Positions 1-8,139 of a stretch of 64,000 nt of DNA are shown piece after piece. This DNA comes from Sulfitobacter sp. DFL-14 (GTDB taxonomy: Bacteria; Pseudomonadota; Alphaproteobacteria; Rhodobacterales; Rhodobacteraceae). The notes beneath the pieces were generated by a model, which saw nothing but the letters and a program-made list of their open reading frames with translations, searched no databases and was not told where the DNA came from. Both the position numbers and the translations under genes were made by a program. The stretch lies in NCBI RefSeq assembly GCF_003335585.1, contig NZ_QBFD01000046.1, positions 521,345 through 585,344 on the forward strand. The letters run 5' to 3'. Each line of letters begins with the position of its first letter. Within the stretch, counting starts at the first letter, position 1.

Positions 1-554
1 GGGCCCATGACCCCGGCTGTGGCACAACTTTCCGCGCGGTCGGGCAGGTCAGGAAACACGGCGCGCAAGGAGGGTGCCGTTTGGCAAAAGCCGCCCACAT
101 AACCGCCCAGTCGCAAGACAGATGCGCTGATCAGGGGGACGCCGAGTGCCTTGCAGGTATCGGACAGGATATAACTGGTGGCAAAACTGTCGGCGCAATC
201 CAGAACAAGCGTGGCCGGGGACACCAATGTAGCCGCATTCGCAGGGTCCAGCGGGGCCTCGACAGTGTCGATTGCGCAGGCCCCGTTCAACGCCCGCAGG
301 GTTTCGGCGGCGACAGCGGCCTTGGCCCGACCGACGTCCGCCTCCCGGAACAGGGTCTGCCGGTGGAGGTTGGACAGCGAAACCAGGTCACCATCCACCA
401 GGGTCAGCCGCCCCACCCCTGCGCCAGCCAGATATTGCAGTACCGGTGCCCCCAGGCCGCCGACACCCACCACAAGGACATGTGCAGCCTGGATTTCCCC
501 CTGCCCCGCGAGACCCACTTCGGGCAGGCAGATCTGACGCGCATATCGGCTCAT
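1..554 (-). CDS. thiF: ThiF/MoeB-family adenylyltransferase (3' end cut by window edge)
   Basis: E1-like enzyme expected to adenylate the C-terminal Gly-Gly of ThiS so that sulfur can be loaded for thiazole synthesis. About 184 N-terminal residues are visible. They show the opening typical of the family (RYARQICLPEVG), the nucleotide-binding Gly-rich segment VVGVGGLGAPVLQYLAGAG near residue 30, and LVDGDxVSxSNLHRQ with the conserved Arg further on. The start at 554 overlaps the thiE stop by 4 bp (ATGA), making it the last visible gene of the thi operon. The C-terminal half with the zinc-binding cysteines is outside the window. MoeB is the alternative by sequence; the operon position favours ThiF. 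Confidence 0.88.
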   Translation of the reverse strand, partial: MSRYARQICLPEVGLAGQGEIQAAHVLVVGVGGLGAPVLQYLAGAGVGRLTLVDGDLVSLSNLHRQTLFREADVGRAKAAVAAETLRALNGACAIDTVEAPLDPANAATLVSPATLVLDCADSFATSYILSDTCKALGVPLISASVLRLGGYVGGFCQTAPSLRAVFPDLPDRAESCATAGVMG

Positions 555-1147
555 CTTGTCGCCCTCAACCAGGCGCGGACACGGTCCTCGGGGCTTTCGT
601 TCAAAGTGATGTCGGTGACAGCGGCGACCACATCGGCGCCTGCCTCGAATGCCCCCGGCGCGCGGTCGACCGACATGCCGCCGATTGCGATCAAGGGTGT
701 CTCCCCGATCAGTCCGCGCCAAGTGGTCAGCTTTGCGAGACCCTGTTCATGCCATTTCATTTTCTTCAGGATCGTCGGATAGATCGGACCCAGGGCGATG
801 TAATCAGGGGCCAGCGCCATTGCGCGCGCCAGCTCCGCCCTGTCATGGGTGCTGATCCCCAGCCGCAGCTTTGCGGCGCGGATGGCAACCATATCAGCGT
901 CCTCCAGGTCTTCCTGCCCCAAGTGGATGTAATCGCAACCGGCATCAATTGCGGCCTGCCAGTAATCGTTGACAATCAAGGTGCAGCCATGCTCCGCACA
1001 GACCCGTTTCGCACGCTGGATATGGTCGCCTATCACATCCGGCGCTGCATCCTTGATCCGCAATTGCACCAGTTTGATGCCAAGCGGAACAAGCCGTTCG
1101 ATCCAATCCGCACTGTCGAAAATCGGATAAAAGCGATCCAATGTCAT
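551..1147 (-). CDS. thiE: Thiamine phosphate synthase
   Basis: Couples HMP diphosphate with the thiazole phosphate to give thiamine phosphate. The 198-residue protein is a typical TIM-barrel ThiE length. It carries VQLRIKD (family usual form QLR.K), LIVNDYWQAAIDAG for the N-D-x substrate loop, YIHLGQEDL, and the phosphate-binding IAIGGMS near residue 155. It overlaps thiG and thiF by 4 bp at each end, so it is probably translationally coupled in the riboswitch-controlled operon. A slightly divergent ThiE is possible because the canonical LRxK motif is changed, but the context makes the assignment firm. Confidence 0.93.
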   Translation of the reverse strand: MTLDRFYPIFDSADWIERLVPLGIKLVQLRIKDAAPDVIGDHIQRAKRVCAEHGCTLIVNDYWQAAIDAGCDYIHLGQEDLEDADMVAIRAAKLRLGISTHDRAELARAMALAPDYIALGPIYPTILKKMKWHEQGLAKLTTWRGLIGETPLIAIGGMSVDRAPGAFEAGADVVAAVTDITLNESPEDRVRAWLRATR

Positions 1148-1917
1148 TCGAGGAACGCCTTTCCGATCACCGGGGTCGACGGGGCCGCCATGTCGCGCGG
1201 GCCCATCGGGTCGGCGGCATGGGCCAACTGTCCGGCCCGGATCGCACTTGCAAAAGCCTCTGCCATGGCGGCGGGATCACCTGCCTTGGCCACGGCTGTG
1301 TTCAGCAGGACAGCGTCAAAGCCCATCTCCATCGCGGCGGCGGCATGGGACGGCAGGCCAAGACCCGCATCAATGACCAATGGCACGTCGGGAAAATGGG
1401 CGCGCATGGCGCGCAGGCCAAAGACATTGTTCAGCCCGAGCCCCGACCCGATCGGCGCACCCCATGGCATCAGGACCTCGCAACCTGCGTGCAGCAGCCT
1501 GTCGGCCACGACCAGATCTTCCGTGGTATAGGGAAACACCTGAAACCCGTCCTCGGACAGAATGCGCGCGGCTTCGACAAGGCCAAAGACATCGGGCTGC
1601 AAGGTGTCTTCTTCGCCAATGACTTCCAGCTTGATCCACCTGGTATCAAACACTTCACGCGCCATATGTGCAGTTGTCACCGCCTCTTTGACACTGTGGC
1701 ATCCGGCGGTATTGGGCAGGATGTGCACGCCAAGTTGGTGAATAAGCTGCCAGAAGTCCTGACCGGCGCGGTCCTGTCCGCTTTCGCGGCGCAAGGACAC
1801 GGTCGCCACGCCGGCGCCGCTGCGCTTGAAGGCATCCGCCAGGATTGCAGGGGACGGATATTGTGCGGTTCCCAGCATCAGGCCATTGGGCAATGTCGTG
1901 CCGTAAAATTCCGTCAT
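1144..1917 (-). CDS. thiG: Thiazole synthase ThiG
   Basis: Forms the thiazole phosphate ring from DXP, dehydroglycine and ThiS thiocarboxylate. The 257-residue barrel has the usual ThiG landmarks: LGTAQYPSP near the N-terminus, WIKLEVIGEE around residue 95 holding the Schiff-base lysine, LMPWGAPIGSGLG, and VIDAGLGLPSHAAAAMEMG with the phosphate-binding glycines. It sits between thiS (3 bp away) and thiE (4-bp overlap). The dehydroglycine needed would come from the ThiO encoded two genes upstream, which points to the aerobic glycine-oxidase route rather than ThiH. Confidence 0.96.
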   Translation of the reverse strand: MTEFYGTTLPNGLMLGTAQYPSPAILADAFKRSGAGVATVSLRRESGQDRAGQDFWQLIHQLGVHILPNTAGCHSVKEAVTTAHMAREVFDTRWIKLEVIGEEDTLQPDVFGLVEAARILSEDGFQVFPYTTEDLVVADRLLHAGCEVLMPWGAPIGSGLGLNNVFGLRAMRAHFPDVPLVIDAGLGLPSHAAAAMEMGFDAVLLNTAVAKAGDPAAMAEAFASAIRAGQLAHAADPMGPRDMAAPSTPVIGKAFLE

Positions 1918-1920
1918 GGC

Positions 1921-2118
1921 CTAGCCCCCCTGCATCGGGGCAAGGACCTCAACCGCATCGCCCGGCGAAAGGGCATGATCCGGGCGGGCCGGCGCGGGCA
2001 CAAATGCGCCGTTTACGGCAGTTGCCACTTTGGCATCGCCAAAGCCTTCGGCCAAAAGCAGATCGGCCAGGGTCGCAACCTGCGCGTCGATCGGGGCTCC
2101 GTTAAGCAGCAGTTTCAT
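1921..2118 (-). CDS. thiS: Sulfur carrier protein ThiS
   Basis: A 65-residue ubiquitin-like carrier that ends in the diagnostic Gly-Gly (LAPMQGG). ThiF would adenylate this terminus before it is converted to a thiocarboxylate. The start lies inside the 3' end of thiO (17-bp overlap) and the stop is 3 bp before thiG. Length and the acidic AVEVLAP segment before the tail fit ThiS. Confidence 0.94.
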   Translation of the reverse strand: MKLLLNGAPIDAQVATLADLLLAEGFGDAKVATAVNGAFVPAPARPDHALSPGDAVEVLAPMQGG

Positions 2119-3103
2119 CCATCACCTCAGGCGTTTTGTTGTCAATGATCAGATCGGCCACCATCCGCGCCAGCGCCGGGGCCAAAAGAAAGCCGTGCCG
2201 GAACAGGCCGTTGGCCCGGATCAGGTTTCCGTTGCGCCGGATGCGCGGCAGGTTGTCGGGAAAGGCAGGACGGCTATCAACGCCGATTTCCAGCACCTCG
2301 GCCTCTCCGAATGCGGGGTTCAGCGCATAGGCGGCGCTGAGCAGTTCCAAAAGGGCGCGCGCGGTGACATGCCTGCCTGCCTGCCCTTCGATCATCGTCG
2401 CACCCAGCATGAAAACACCGTCGCCACGGGGCACCAGATACAGCGGAACCCGGGGGTGCAGCAGGCGTATCGGGCGCGTTACCGTGACTTCGGGGCAGGA
2501 CAGAACCAGCATTTCGCCTTTGACACCGCGCAGGTCACCCAGTCTGTCCCTGGCCTGATATCCCCGGCAATCAATGGTCAGGCCGCGTTGTGCATATCTG
2601 TCGGGGTCGGCATCTTCCTGAACAAATGCCGCACCATCCGCCAGGAGACTGGCGCGCAACCGGGCAAGTGCGTGGCGGGGGGCAAGGTGGGCTTCGCTCT
2701 CAAAGAACAATCCCTTGGTAAATCTTCCACCCAGATCGGGTTCCAGGTCTGAAATCTCTGATCCGCTTACATGGCGAAAACCCGTGGTGCGGCGGGCGAA
2801 CCGGGCAAGATCGGCTGTGTCGCGCATCGACGATACAACCAGCGAGCCGCACCGGTGGACCGCGCCGGTCCTGGCCTCCCACCAGTCTGCGGCTTCACGT
2901 CCCAGCCTGACAACGGGTTCCTCGGCGCTTTCGCCTTCGCAGAACGGGGCAAGCATGCCGCCCGCCCACCAGGAACAGGCATGGGGGCCAATATCCTTGT
3001 GCCGGTCCACCAAGACGACACCGACCCCGCAATCCAGCAGTGTCCGCGCGACGCAAAGACCGGCGACGCCGCCCCCTATGATCGTGACTTCGGTCATTTC
3101 CAT
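2102..3103 (-). CDS. thiO: Glycine oxidase ThiO (FAD-dependent)
   Basis: Oxidises glycine to the imine used by ThiG. The 333-residue D-amino-acid-oxidase-fold protein starts with a dinucleotide-binding motif TIIGGGVAGLCVARTL, then LVDRHKDIGPHACSWWAGGML, with the FAD-contacting segment near residue 45. Near the C-terminus it has DSRPAFPDNLPRIRR and an FAD-binding end GLFRHGFLLAPALA. It overlaps thiD by 10 bp upstream and thiS by 17 bp downstream. Presence of thiO and absence of thiH is the usual arrangement in aerobic proteobacteria. Confidence 0.93.
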   Translation of the reverse strand: MEMTEVTIIGGGVAGLCVARTLLDCGVGVVLVDRHKDIGPHACSWWAGGMLAPFCEGESAEEPVVRLGREAADWWEARTGAVHRCGSLVVSSMRDTADLARFARRTTGFRHVSGSEISDLEPDLGGRFTKGLFFESEAHLAPRHALARLRASLLADGAAFVQEDADPDRYAQRGLTIDCRGYQARDRLGDLRGVKGEMLVLSCPEVTVTRPIRLLHPRVPLYLVPRGDGVFMLGATMIEGQAGRHVTARALLELLSAAYALNPAFGEAEVLEIGVDSRPAFPDNLPRIRRNGNLIRANGLFRHGFLLAPALARMVADLIIDNKTPEVMDETAA

Positions 3104-3903
3104 TGACCATGGAAGTGATGAACGGGGCCATGACCCTTTCCGATGTGCAGGGTATCGGCGGCCCTGATCGCAGCCTGAAGATACCCATGCGCCGCTTTCA
3201 CGGCATCCTCAAGGTCGCGCCCCTGTGCAAGATAAGCTGCAATCGCGGCGGAATAGGTGCATCCCGTGCCATGGGTGTTGCGCGTGTCGATCCGGGGCGC
3301 GGCAAACGTCGCGACCAGGCCGCTTTCATTGACCAGCACGTCGGTGCAGGTGCCGCCAACGCTATGCCCGCCTTTCATCAGAACGTTCCCTGGCCCCATC
3401 CCGACCAGCCGTTGCCCTTGTTGCACCATCTCTTCGAGCGTTGTGGCGATGGTTGTATTCAGCAACCGCGCGGCTTCCGGTAAATTCGGGGTGAGCAGGC
3501 CAGCCTGCGGCAGGATCTGCGTGATCAGGGCCGCCACAGCGGCATCCTGCAACAGCGCATCACCCGATTTAGCGATCATCACCGGATCAACGACACTCAA
3601 CCCGTCGAACACAGCCAGGCGTTCCGCGGTGGCCGCAACAATCGGTACGGAGAATAACATCCCCAGTTTGATCACATCGACATCCAGATCCGACAGAACC
3701 GCGTCGATCTGCGCGGCAACAACATCAGCCGGGATCTCATGCACCGCTGTCACACCTGTTGTGTTCTGGGCGGTCACAGCGGTGATGACACTCGCGCCAT
3801 AGGCCCCGGTTGCCGAGATCGCCTTGATGTCCGCCTGAATGCCAGCCCCGCCGCCACTGTCAGAGCCGGCAATGGTCAGGACAATCGGTGTGTGGTTCGT
3901 CAC
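3094..3903 (-). CDS. thiD: Hydroxymethylpyrimidine / phosphomethylpyrimidine kinase
   Basis: Phosphorylates HMP and HMP-P for the pyrimidine half of thiamine. A 269-residue ribokinase-fold protein with LTIAGSDSGGGAGIQADIKA (19 of these residues are the ThiD signature), VDPVMIAKSGD, VLMKGGHS, and the catalytic GTGCTYSAAIAAYLAQG near residue 215. I chose the GTG at 3903 because it has GGAGA 7-8 bp upstream and begins directly before the conserved strand. An ATG at 3969 in the same frame would place its first codons against the riboswitch and adds no conserved sequence. First gene of the operon. Confidence 0.93.
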   Translation of the reverse strand: MTNHTPIVLTIAGSDSGGGAGIQADIKAISATGAYGASVITAVTAQNTTGVTAVHEIPADVVAAQIDAVLSDLDVDVIKLGMLFSVPIVAATAERLAVFDGLSVVDPVMIAKSGDALLQDAAVAALITQILPQAGLLTPNLPEAARLLNTTIATTLEEMVQQGQRLVGMGPGNVLMKGGHSVGGTCTDVLVNESGLVATFAAPRIDTRNTHGTGCTYSAAIAAYLAQGRDLEDAVKAAHGYLQAAIRAADTLHIGKGHGPVHHFHGQWK

Positions 3904-3971
3904 AGGCACGTCTCCAAGGTACGGGCGTGCCAACGCAAGAATGAGTTTTGTGCGATCTGTTTCGCACAATC

Positions 3972-4056
3972 TACCCGTTCCCTACGCCGGTATGACCCGG
4001 ATCAGGTTCGACGGGTCGGTGCATGCACCTCTCAGCCCGGATGGGCCCCCCGACGG
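3972..4056 (-). promoter_or_regulatory. TPP (THI-box) riboswitch
   Basis: Reading the minus strand, the leader contains GGGGGGCCC..GGGCTGAGAGG followed by ACCC..CGAACCTGATCCGGGT and ACCGGCGTAGGGAA. These are the CUGAGA and CCUGAUC..GGGUAAUACCGGCGUAGGGA elements of the TPP aptamer. It lies about 70 nt upstream of the thiD GTG. In proteobacteria this class usually sequesters the ribosome-binding site or terminates transcription when TPP is bound. No strong poly-U terminator is visible here, so translational control of thiD is more likely (inference). Confidence 0.96.
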
Positions 4057-4183
4057 ATGATTTCGTAATCGCTTCGTCGTCGCTGACGCGCGAAGCAATG
4101 CAATTCTGTGACATGGGTAGGACAGGATGTCGCGAACTTCAACAGCCGATTTGTTGGCTCCTCAGATCGCCGCGCACGGCACC

Positions 4184-5038
4184 TCAGCGCCCGCGCTTAC
4201 CGGCCCGAAGCAACGTATCGCGCAGCACATCAAAAAACGCGCGCAGGTGGGGCTGGCGCAGGGTCTGGGGGCGTGTGACCAGAAACACATCCATCGGCGG
4301 CAGGTCTGCCGCGCCGAAAGGCTGCACCAGACCCGCCGCCAGCAAATCAGGCAGAACCGCCACACCGTATCCGCTGGCGCAGGCCTGAAGCTGGGCCGAG
4401 AAGGAGGAGACCCGGAAACGCGAGGATACGAAGCCTGCTGCCCGGGCCGCGCGCAGGTGGGGGGACTGATCAAAGGGCGGCGAAAGGTCGATCATCGCGG
4501 CATCGCCCGGCCCGGCATTGGCAGGCAGGCGGCTGGCATATTCGGCCGCGCAATAGACGCCATAGGAAAGTGACGCGACCTTGTTGTAAATCAGCGATGG
4601 TTCGCCCAGGTGAATGGTGCGGACCGCGATATCGACACCGCCGCGCGCGACCTTTGTCAGGGTCGCATCCACCAAAAGATCGACGCTGCATTGCGGATGC
4701 AGATCGATATAGCGGTCTATTGCCTGCGTCAGCACGGGCACGAAGCCGTCGCCTGCAGTGACCGTCACACCGCCGGACAACTCGCCGTTTCTGCTGACGG
4801 TCTGTTGCTGAAGATCGCGTTCAAGCCGCTCGGCGGTGGCGGTCAAAGCGGCCCCCCTTGCGGTCAGGCTCAGGCCCTCGACGCTGCGCTCGACCACGGG
4901 TTCGCCGATCTCCTCCTCCAGCCGGGTAATGCGCCGCGACAGGGTCGAGGCCGCCATGCCCAGAGCCTGGCCGGCCTGCAGGAAACTGCCCCGCCGCGAG
5001 ATGGCCAGAAGCACGCGAAGATCATCCCAATCGGTCAT
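4184..5038 (-). CDS. LysR-family transcriptional regulator
   Basis: A 284-residue LysR protein. Residues 1-60 form the winged helix-turn-helix (WDDLRVLLAISRRGSFLQAG, then AASTLSRRITRLEEEIG and ERSVEGLSLTARG). The remainder is the effector domain. It is divergently transcribed from the SnoaL-like/SDR pair, and the inverted repeat TTTTGCG-CTGA-CGCAAAA sits directly upstream of its start. This suggests it autoregulates and controls the divergent pair. The effector cannot be predicted from sequence. The 125 bp between the riboswitch and this stop codon contains nothing I recognise. Confidence 0.9.
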   Translation of the reverse strand: MTDWDDLRVLLAISRRGSFLQAGQALGMAASTLSRRITRLEEEIGEPVVERSVEGLSLTARGAALTATAERLERDLQQQTVSRNGELSGGVTVTAGDGFVPVLTQAIDRYIDLHPQCSVDLLVDATLTKVARGGVDIAVRTIHLGEPSLIYNKVASLSYGVYCAAEYASRLPANAGPGDAAMIDLSPPFDQSPHLRAARAAGFVSSRFRVSSFSAQLQACASGYGVAVLPDLLAAGLVQPFGAADLPPMDVFLVTRPQTLRQPHLRAFFDVLRDTLLRAGKRGR

Positions 5039-5044
5039 GGCTCA

Positions 5045-5062
5045 TTTTGCGCTGACGCAAAA
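5045..5062. promoter_or_regulatory. Inverted repeat, probable LysR operator
   Basis: TTTTGCG and CGCAAAA separated by 4 bp form a perfect 7-bp inverted repeat in the 94-bp divergent spacer, 7 bp from the LysR start codon. It has the T-N11-A form expected of LysR boxes. Its position next to lysR fits an autoregulatory recognition site. Confidence 0.6.
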
Positions 5063-5132
5063 CGATTGTCCATTGCTGTGTGTTCTTGGAATGCGCTGCC
5101 CGTCGTAGATTGGACCGGCAAAGGAGACACAG

Positions 5133-5549
5133 ATGCAAATCCCATTCAATTTTATCGACCGCGCTACCGAGGCATTCAACACACGTGACCTTGACGCGCT
5201 GCTTGCCTTGATGTCGGAAGATTTCCACTTCGTCGATCCGATGACGGAAACCCGTGGCCGCGAAGAGACCCGCATGCGCGAACAGGCGTTGTTCGGTGCC
5301 TTTCCCGATGTGAAGGTCCAGATGTCGCCCGTTGTCTGGAACAACCGGCATCTGGCAATGACAGCCGAGTTCACCGGCACCTTCACGGGGCCTTTCGCCA
5401 TGGGGGGTCACATGATCCAGCCAAGCGGTAAGCCCTTCCGGTTCCGCTTTGCCGGGTTATTCACCTTCAACGAGGAACATGCGACCCACGAAGAGGTGTT
5501 TTACGACCGTGTTGCCCTGATGCAGGCCCTTGGCCAGGACCTGGGCTGA
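5133..5549 (+). CDS. SnoaL-like / nuclear transport factor 2 fold protein
   Basis: A 138-residue protein of the NTF2-like superfamily. The N-terminal helix INFIDRATEAFNTRDLDALLALMSEDF followed by FVDPMTETRGRE is the typical SnoaL opening, and later there are WNNRHLAMTAEFTGTFTG and a strand with FAGLFTFNE. The start has AAGGAG 8 bp upstream. It is 1 bp from the next gene, an extended SDR, so the two are likely co-transcribed from the LysR-controlled divergent promoter. SnoaL-like proteins range from cyclases and isomerases to binding proteins, so no substrate is assigned. Confidence 0.78.
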   Translation: MQIPFNFIDRATEAFNTRDLDALLALMSEDFHFVDPMTETRGREETRMREQALFGAFPDVKVQMSPVVWNNRHLAMTAEFTGTFTGPFAMGGHMIQPSGKPFRFRFAGLFTFNEEHATHEEVFYDRVALMQALGQDLG

Positions 5550-5550
5550 G

Positions 5551-6606
5551 ATGGTGGGACGCGACACAAAAATTGCCTTTGTCACCGGGGCGACCGGGCT
5601 CTTGGGCAACAATCTGGTCCGCGCGTTGCTGGCAGAGGGGATTCAGGTGCGGGGCCTGGCCCGCTCGGCCCGAAAGGCGCGACAGCAATTCGGGGCGTTG
5701 GAGGGGCTCGACATCGTCGAAGGCGACATGCAGGACATACAGGGGTTCGCCGGTGCCCTGGCGGGCTGCGACACGCTGTTTCACACCGCAGCCTATTTCC
5801 GCGACAGCTACTACGGGGGCAGGCACTGGAAAAAGCTGAAGGCGATCAACGTCGATGCAACCGGGCAGCTTCTGACGGCGGCGCATGAGGCCGGTATCCG
5901 CCAGATCGTGCACACCAGTTCCATTGCCGTGGTGGACGGTAAAAAGGGACAGGTGGTGGACGAAACCATGAAACGTCCCGCCAAGGGGGCGGATGATTAT
6001 TACCGGTCCAAGATCCTGTCGGACCAGATTGTCATGGCGCATCTGGAGAAACATCCCGACACTTTCGGCGTTTTCGTCATGCCCGGCTGGATGCATGGGC
6101 CGGGTGACCGGGGGCCAACTGCGGCAGGGCAATTCACCCTGGACTTCATGCAGGGCAAGCTACCCGGCATCCCGCCTGCCACCTTTGCCTTTGTCGATGC
6201 GCGTGACGTGGCCCAGGCTGAGATCCGCGCGCTGCGGCAAGGCCGCAGGGGCGAGCATTACCTGGCCGCCGGGCGTCATGTGGCAATGGCAGAGCTGATG
6301 CAGCTTTATGAAAAGACCACCGGCGTTGCCGCGCCAAAGCGGCGGATTCCGGCAGCCGCCCTCTGGCTGATCGCGGGCCTTCAAGAGGGTGTGGCCCGCC
6401 TGACCGGCCGCCCGGCGCTGCTGAGCCTCGCTGCGGTGCGCAACATGCGCAAGGAATTTGACCGCAGCCGTTTTGATCCGGCCAAATCACGCTCGGAACT
6501 GGGGCTGTCGTTCCGCCCGATGGCGCAGACCATTGCCGACGAAGTCGCCTGGTATCGCGACAATGGCATGCTGCCTGCCGGTTCCGGGCGCGCGCGCCGG
6601 GCATGA
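5551..6606 (+). CDS. NAD(P)-dependent epimerase/dehydratase (extended SDR)
   Basis: Extended short-chain dehydrogenase of about 351 residues. TGATGLLGNNLVRALL near the N-terminus is the NAD(P)-binding TGxxGxxG motif. VDATGQLLTAA, THTSSIAVVDG-like active-site strand and YYRSK (catalytic YxxxK) follow. It resembles dihydroflavonol-4-reductase-like proteins. I use the ATG at 5551, one base after the upstream stop; a TTG at 5530 would overlap the previous gene. Paired with the SnoaL-like gene; substrate unknown. Confidence 0.85.
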   Translation: MVGRDTKIAFVTGATGLLGNNLVRALLAEGIQVRGLARSARKARQQFGALEGLDIVEGDMQDIQGFAGALAGCDTLFHTAAYFRDSYYGGRHWKKLKAINVDATGQLLTAAHEAGIRQIVHTSSIAVVDGKKGQVVDETMKRPAKGADDYYRSKILSDQIVMAHLEKHPDTFGVFVMPGWMHGPGDRGPTAAGQFTLDFMQGKLPGIPPATFAFVDARDVAQAEIRALRQGRRGEHYLAAGRHVAMAELMQLYEKTTGVAAPKRRIPAAALWLIAGLQEGVARLTGRPALLSLAAVRNMRKEFDRSRFDPAKSRSELGLSFRPMAQTIADEVAWYRDNGMLPAGSGRARRA

Positions 6607-6636
6607 ACTGGCACACCCGGAACACGGCTGCTTCGC

Positions 6637-7440
6637 TCAGGGCTGGGCCATCGCCTTCGCCACCGCACTGGCAATGGTCAAAGCGTCCTGCGGCTCTGCC
6701 ACCAGCTCAACAAGATCGGTGTTTTCGACCGCAAGGTATCCGGCGGTTGCGGCGGAGGCGATAGACATCAGCATCGGGGCCTGGAAGGGCTGCAACGGCA
6801 TCTGCCCAAGCAGCTCCCGCTCTGCTTCGAAGGAATTCGGGACATATGGAAGGCTGAGGGCCCCGGCGATGTCCGCCGCCGAAATCGCCGCCGTCCCGGC
6901 AAGCTCGTAGATGCGGCCGACATGGGCCTCCGGCGCCTTGAGCACGCTCACCGCAGCGGCGGCCAGATCGTTGCGCGCCACCGCAGAGATGCCCCCGCTC
7001 CCGAATGGCGTGGTGATCTTACCGCCGCGCGGGGCCACAAGCGCGCCGACCAGTTCGGCGTAAAGTCCGTTGCGCAGAATGGTCCATTTCATCCCGCTGG
7101 CCTGCAACGCGCGCTCGGTCCAGCGGTGCGCCAGTGCAAAGCCGAGATGCGCACCACTGGCGTGCAGGCTGCTATAGATGACATGGCCGACACCCTGCGC
7201 ACGCGCCGCTTCCACCACGGCGCCGTGACGGCGCATGACGACATCGTCCTCGGCATAGCCGGCCGAGGTCAGGAAAAGCGTGTCTACACCGGAAAAATCC
7301 AGTGTCTCGGGGTGGTCGAAATCCATTTGCCTGTCGGCGTCCGGCGCGCGGCTTGCTGTCCGCAGGTCCAAACCTGCATGTCTGGCCTGGCGCGCGATTT
7401 GCGAGGCGAGTTGCCCCGAGCTGCCGGTAATCAGTATCAT
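6637..7440 (-). CDS. NmrA-type NAD(P)-binding SDR
   Basis: Atypical SDR of 267 residues that begins ILITGSSGQLASQIARQAR (NAD(P)-binding GxxGxxG). It lacks the YxxxK pair and contains VGHVIYSSLHASG and MKWTILRNGLYAEL, typical of the NmrA / quinone-oxidoreductase-2 (QorB-like) group. It is divergent from an HxlR regulator, an arrangement common for redox- or aldehyde-responsive pairs. The protein probably reduces a small electrophile or acts as a redox sensor (family-level inference). Confidence 0.82.
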   Translation of the reverse strand: MILITGSSGQLASQIARQARHAGLDLRTASRAPDADRQMDFDHPETLDFSGVDTLFLTSAGYAEDDVVMRRHGAVVEAARAQGVGHVIYSSLHASGAHLGFALAHRWTERALQASGMKWTILRNGLYAELVGALVAPRGGKITTPFGSGGISAVARNDLAAAAVSVLKAPEAHVGRIYELAGTAAISAADIAGALSLPYVPNSFEAERELLGQMPLQPFQAPMLMSIASAATAGYLAVENTDLVELVAEPQDALTIASAVAKAMAQP

Positions 7441-7511
7441 GATGCTTCCTTTCCGTGTTGGTTCCCGGCTAACCTAGGGAGGCCATCAGGGGCACGTAAG
7501 GAGGCACTTGG

Positions 7512-7916
7512 ATGTCGGTTACGAACACGGTTGTGCGCAGGTTATCGTTGGAATCCTGTGGGTCGGACGACCACGAAGATTGCGGGCTGGAGCTGATCCT
7601 GGTCCAGTTGGGCGAGCAATGGACGGTCAAGGTCCTGGCGGAACTGGCAGGCGGACCGCTGCGCTACCGGGTGCTTGAACGGGCGCTGGATGGCATTTCC
7701 CAACGGATGCTGACCCTGACCCTGCGGCGCCTGGAACGTGACGGCCATCTGCTGCGGCATGTCGAGCCGACCGTGCCGCCCAAGGTCACCTATGAATTGA
7801 CGGAACTGGGCCATGCCTTTGCGGCGCAGGTCGCGACGCTGGTGGAGTGGAGCCGGCAACACAAGGAGGCGATCAATGCTGCCCAGGATACATTCGACGC
7901 GCCGGGACGGGACTGA
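7512..7916 (+). CDS. HxlR-family transcriptional regulator
   Basis: A 134-residue MarR-like winged helix protein of the HxlR family. CGLELILVQLGEQWTVKVL is the characteristic opening with the near N-terminal cysteine, followed by GGPLRYRVLERALDGISQRM and LTLRRLERDG, and the wing VTYELTELG. The start has AAGGAGG 8 bp upstream. It is divergent from the NmrA-type SDR across 71 bp and most likely regulates it. Cysteines at the N-terminus may be redox sensors (inference). Confidence 0.9.
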   Translation: MSVTNTVVRRLSLESCGSDDHEDCGLELILVQLGEQWTVKVLAELAGGPLRYRVLERALDGISQRMLTLTLRRLERDGHLLRHVEPTVPPKVTYELTELGHAFAAQVATLVEWSRQHKEAINAAQDTFDAPGRD

Positions 7917-8027
7917 CCGGCAGCCAGCCTTGCGCCCTGCCCCCTCCATTTCCACAGGCTGAACCAGCGCGCCACACCGGTTCCGGGCGGGCTGCGTTGA
8001 AAGTTGGTTTATTGCTGACGCGTTGGA

Positions 8028-8048
8028 TATGCACATGTGAAATGCATA
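8028..8048. promoter_or_regulatory. Inverted repeat upstream of nasT
   Basis: TATGCA-N9-TGCATA lies 92 bp upstream of nasT, in a 223-bp region with no gene. The half-site resembles the TGCA core of NtrC sites, but the match to the usual TGCACC..GGTGCA form is poor. No clear sigma-54 promoter was found nearby. A regulator-binding site for nitrogen control is a possibility only. Confidence 0.3.
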
Positions 8049-8139
8049 ACGCCCAATCCATAGGCAGAGTGCTGAAAAGCGGCCCTGATCGGTTGAATTC
8101 AAATTGCGTCGCATTCCTCTGCGTGATGACGTCCGGCCC

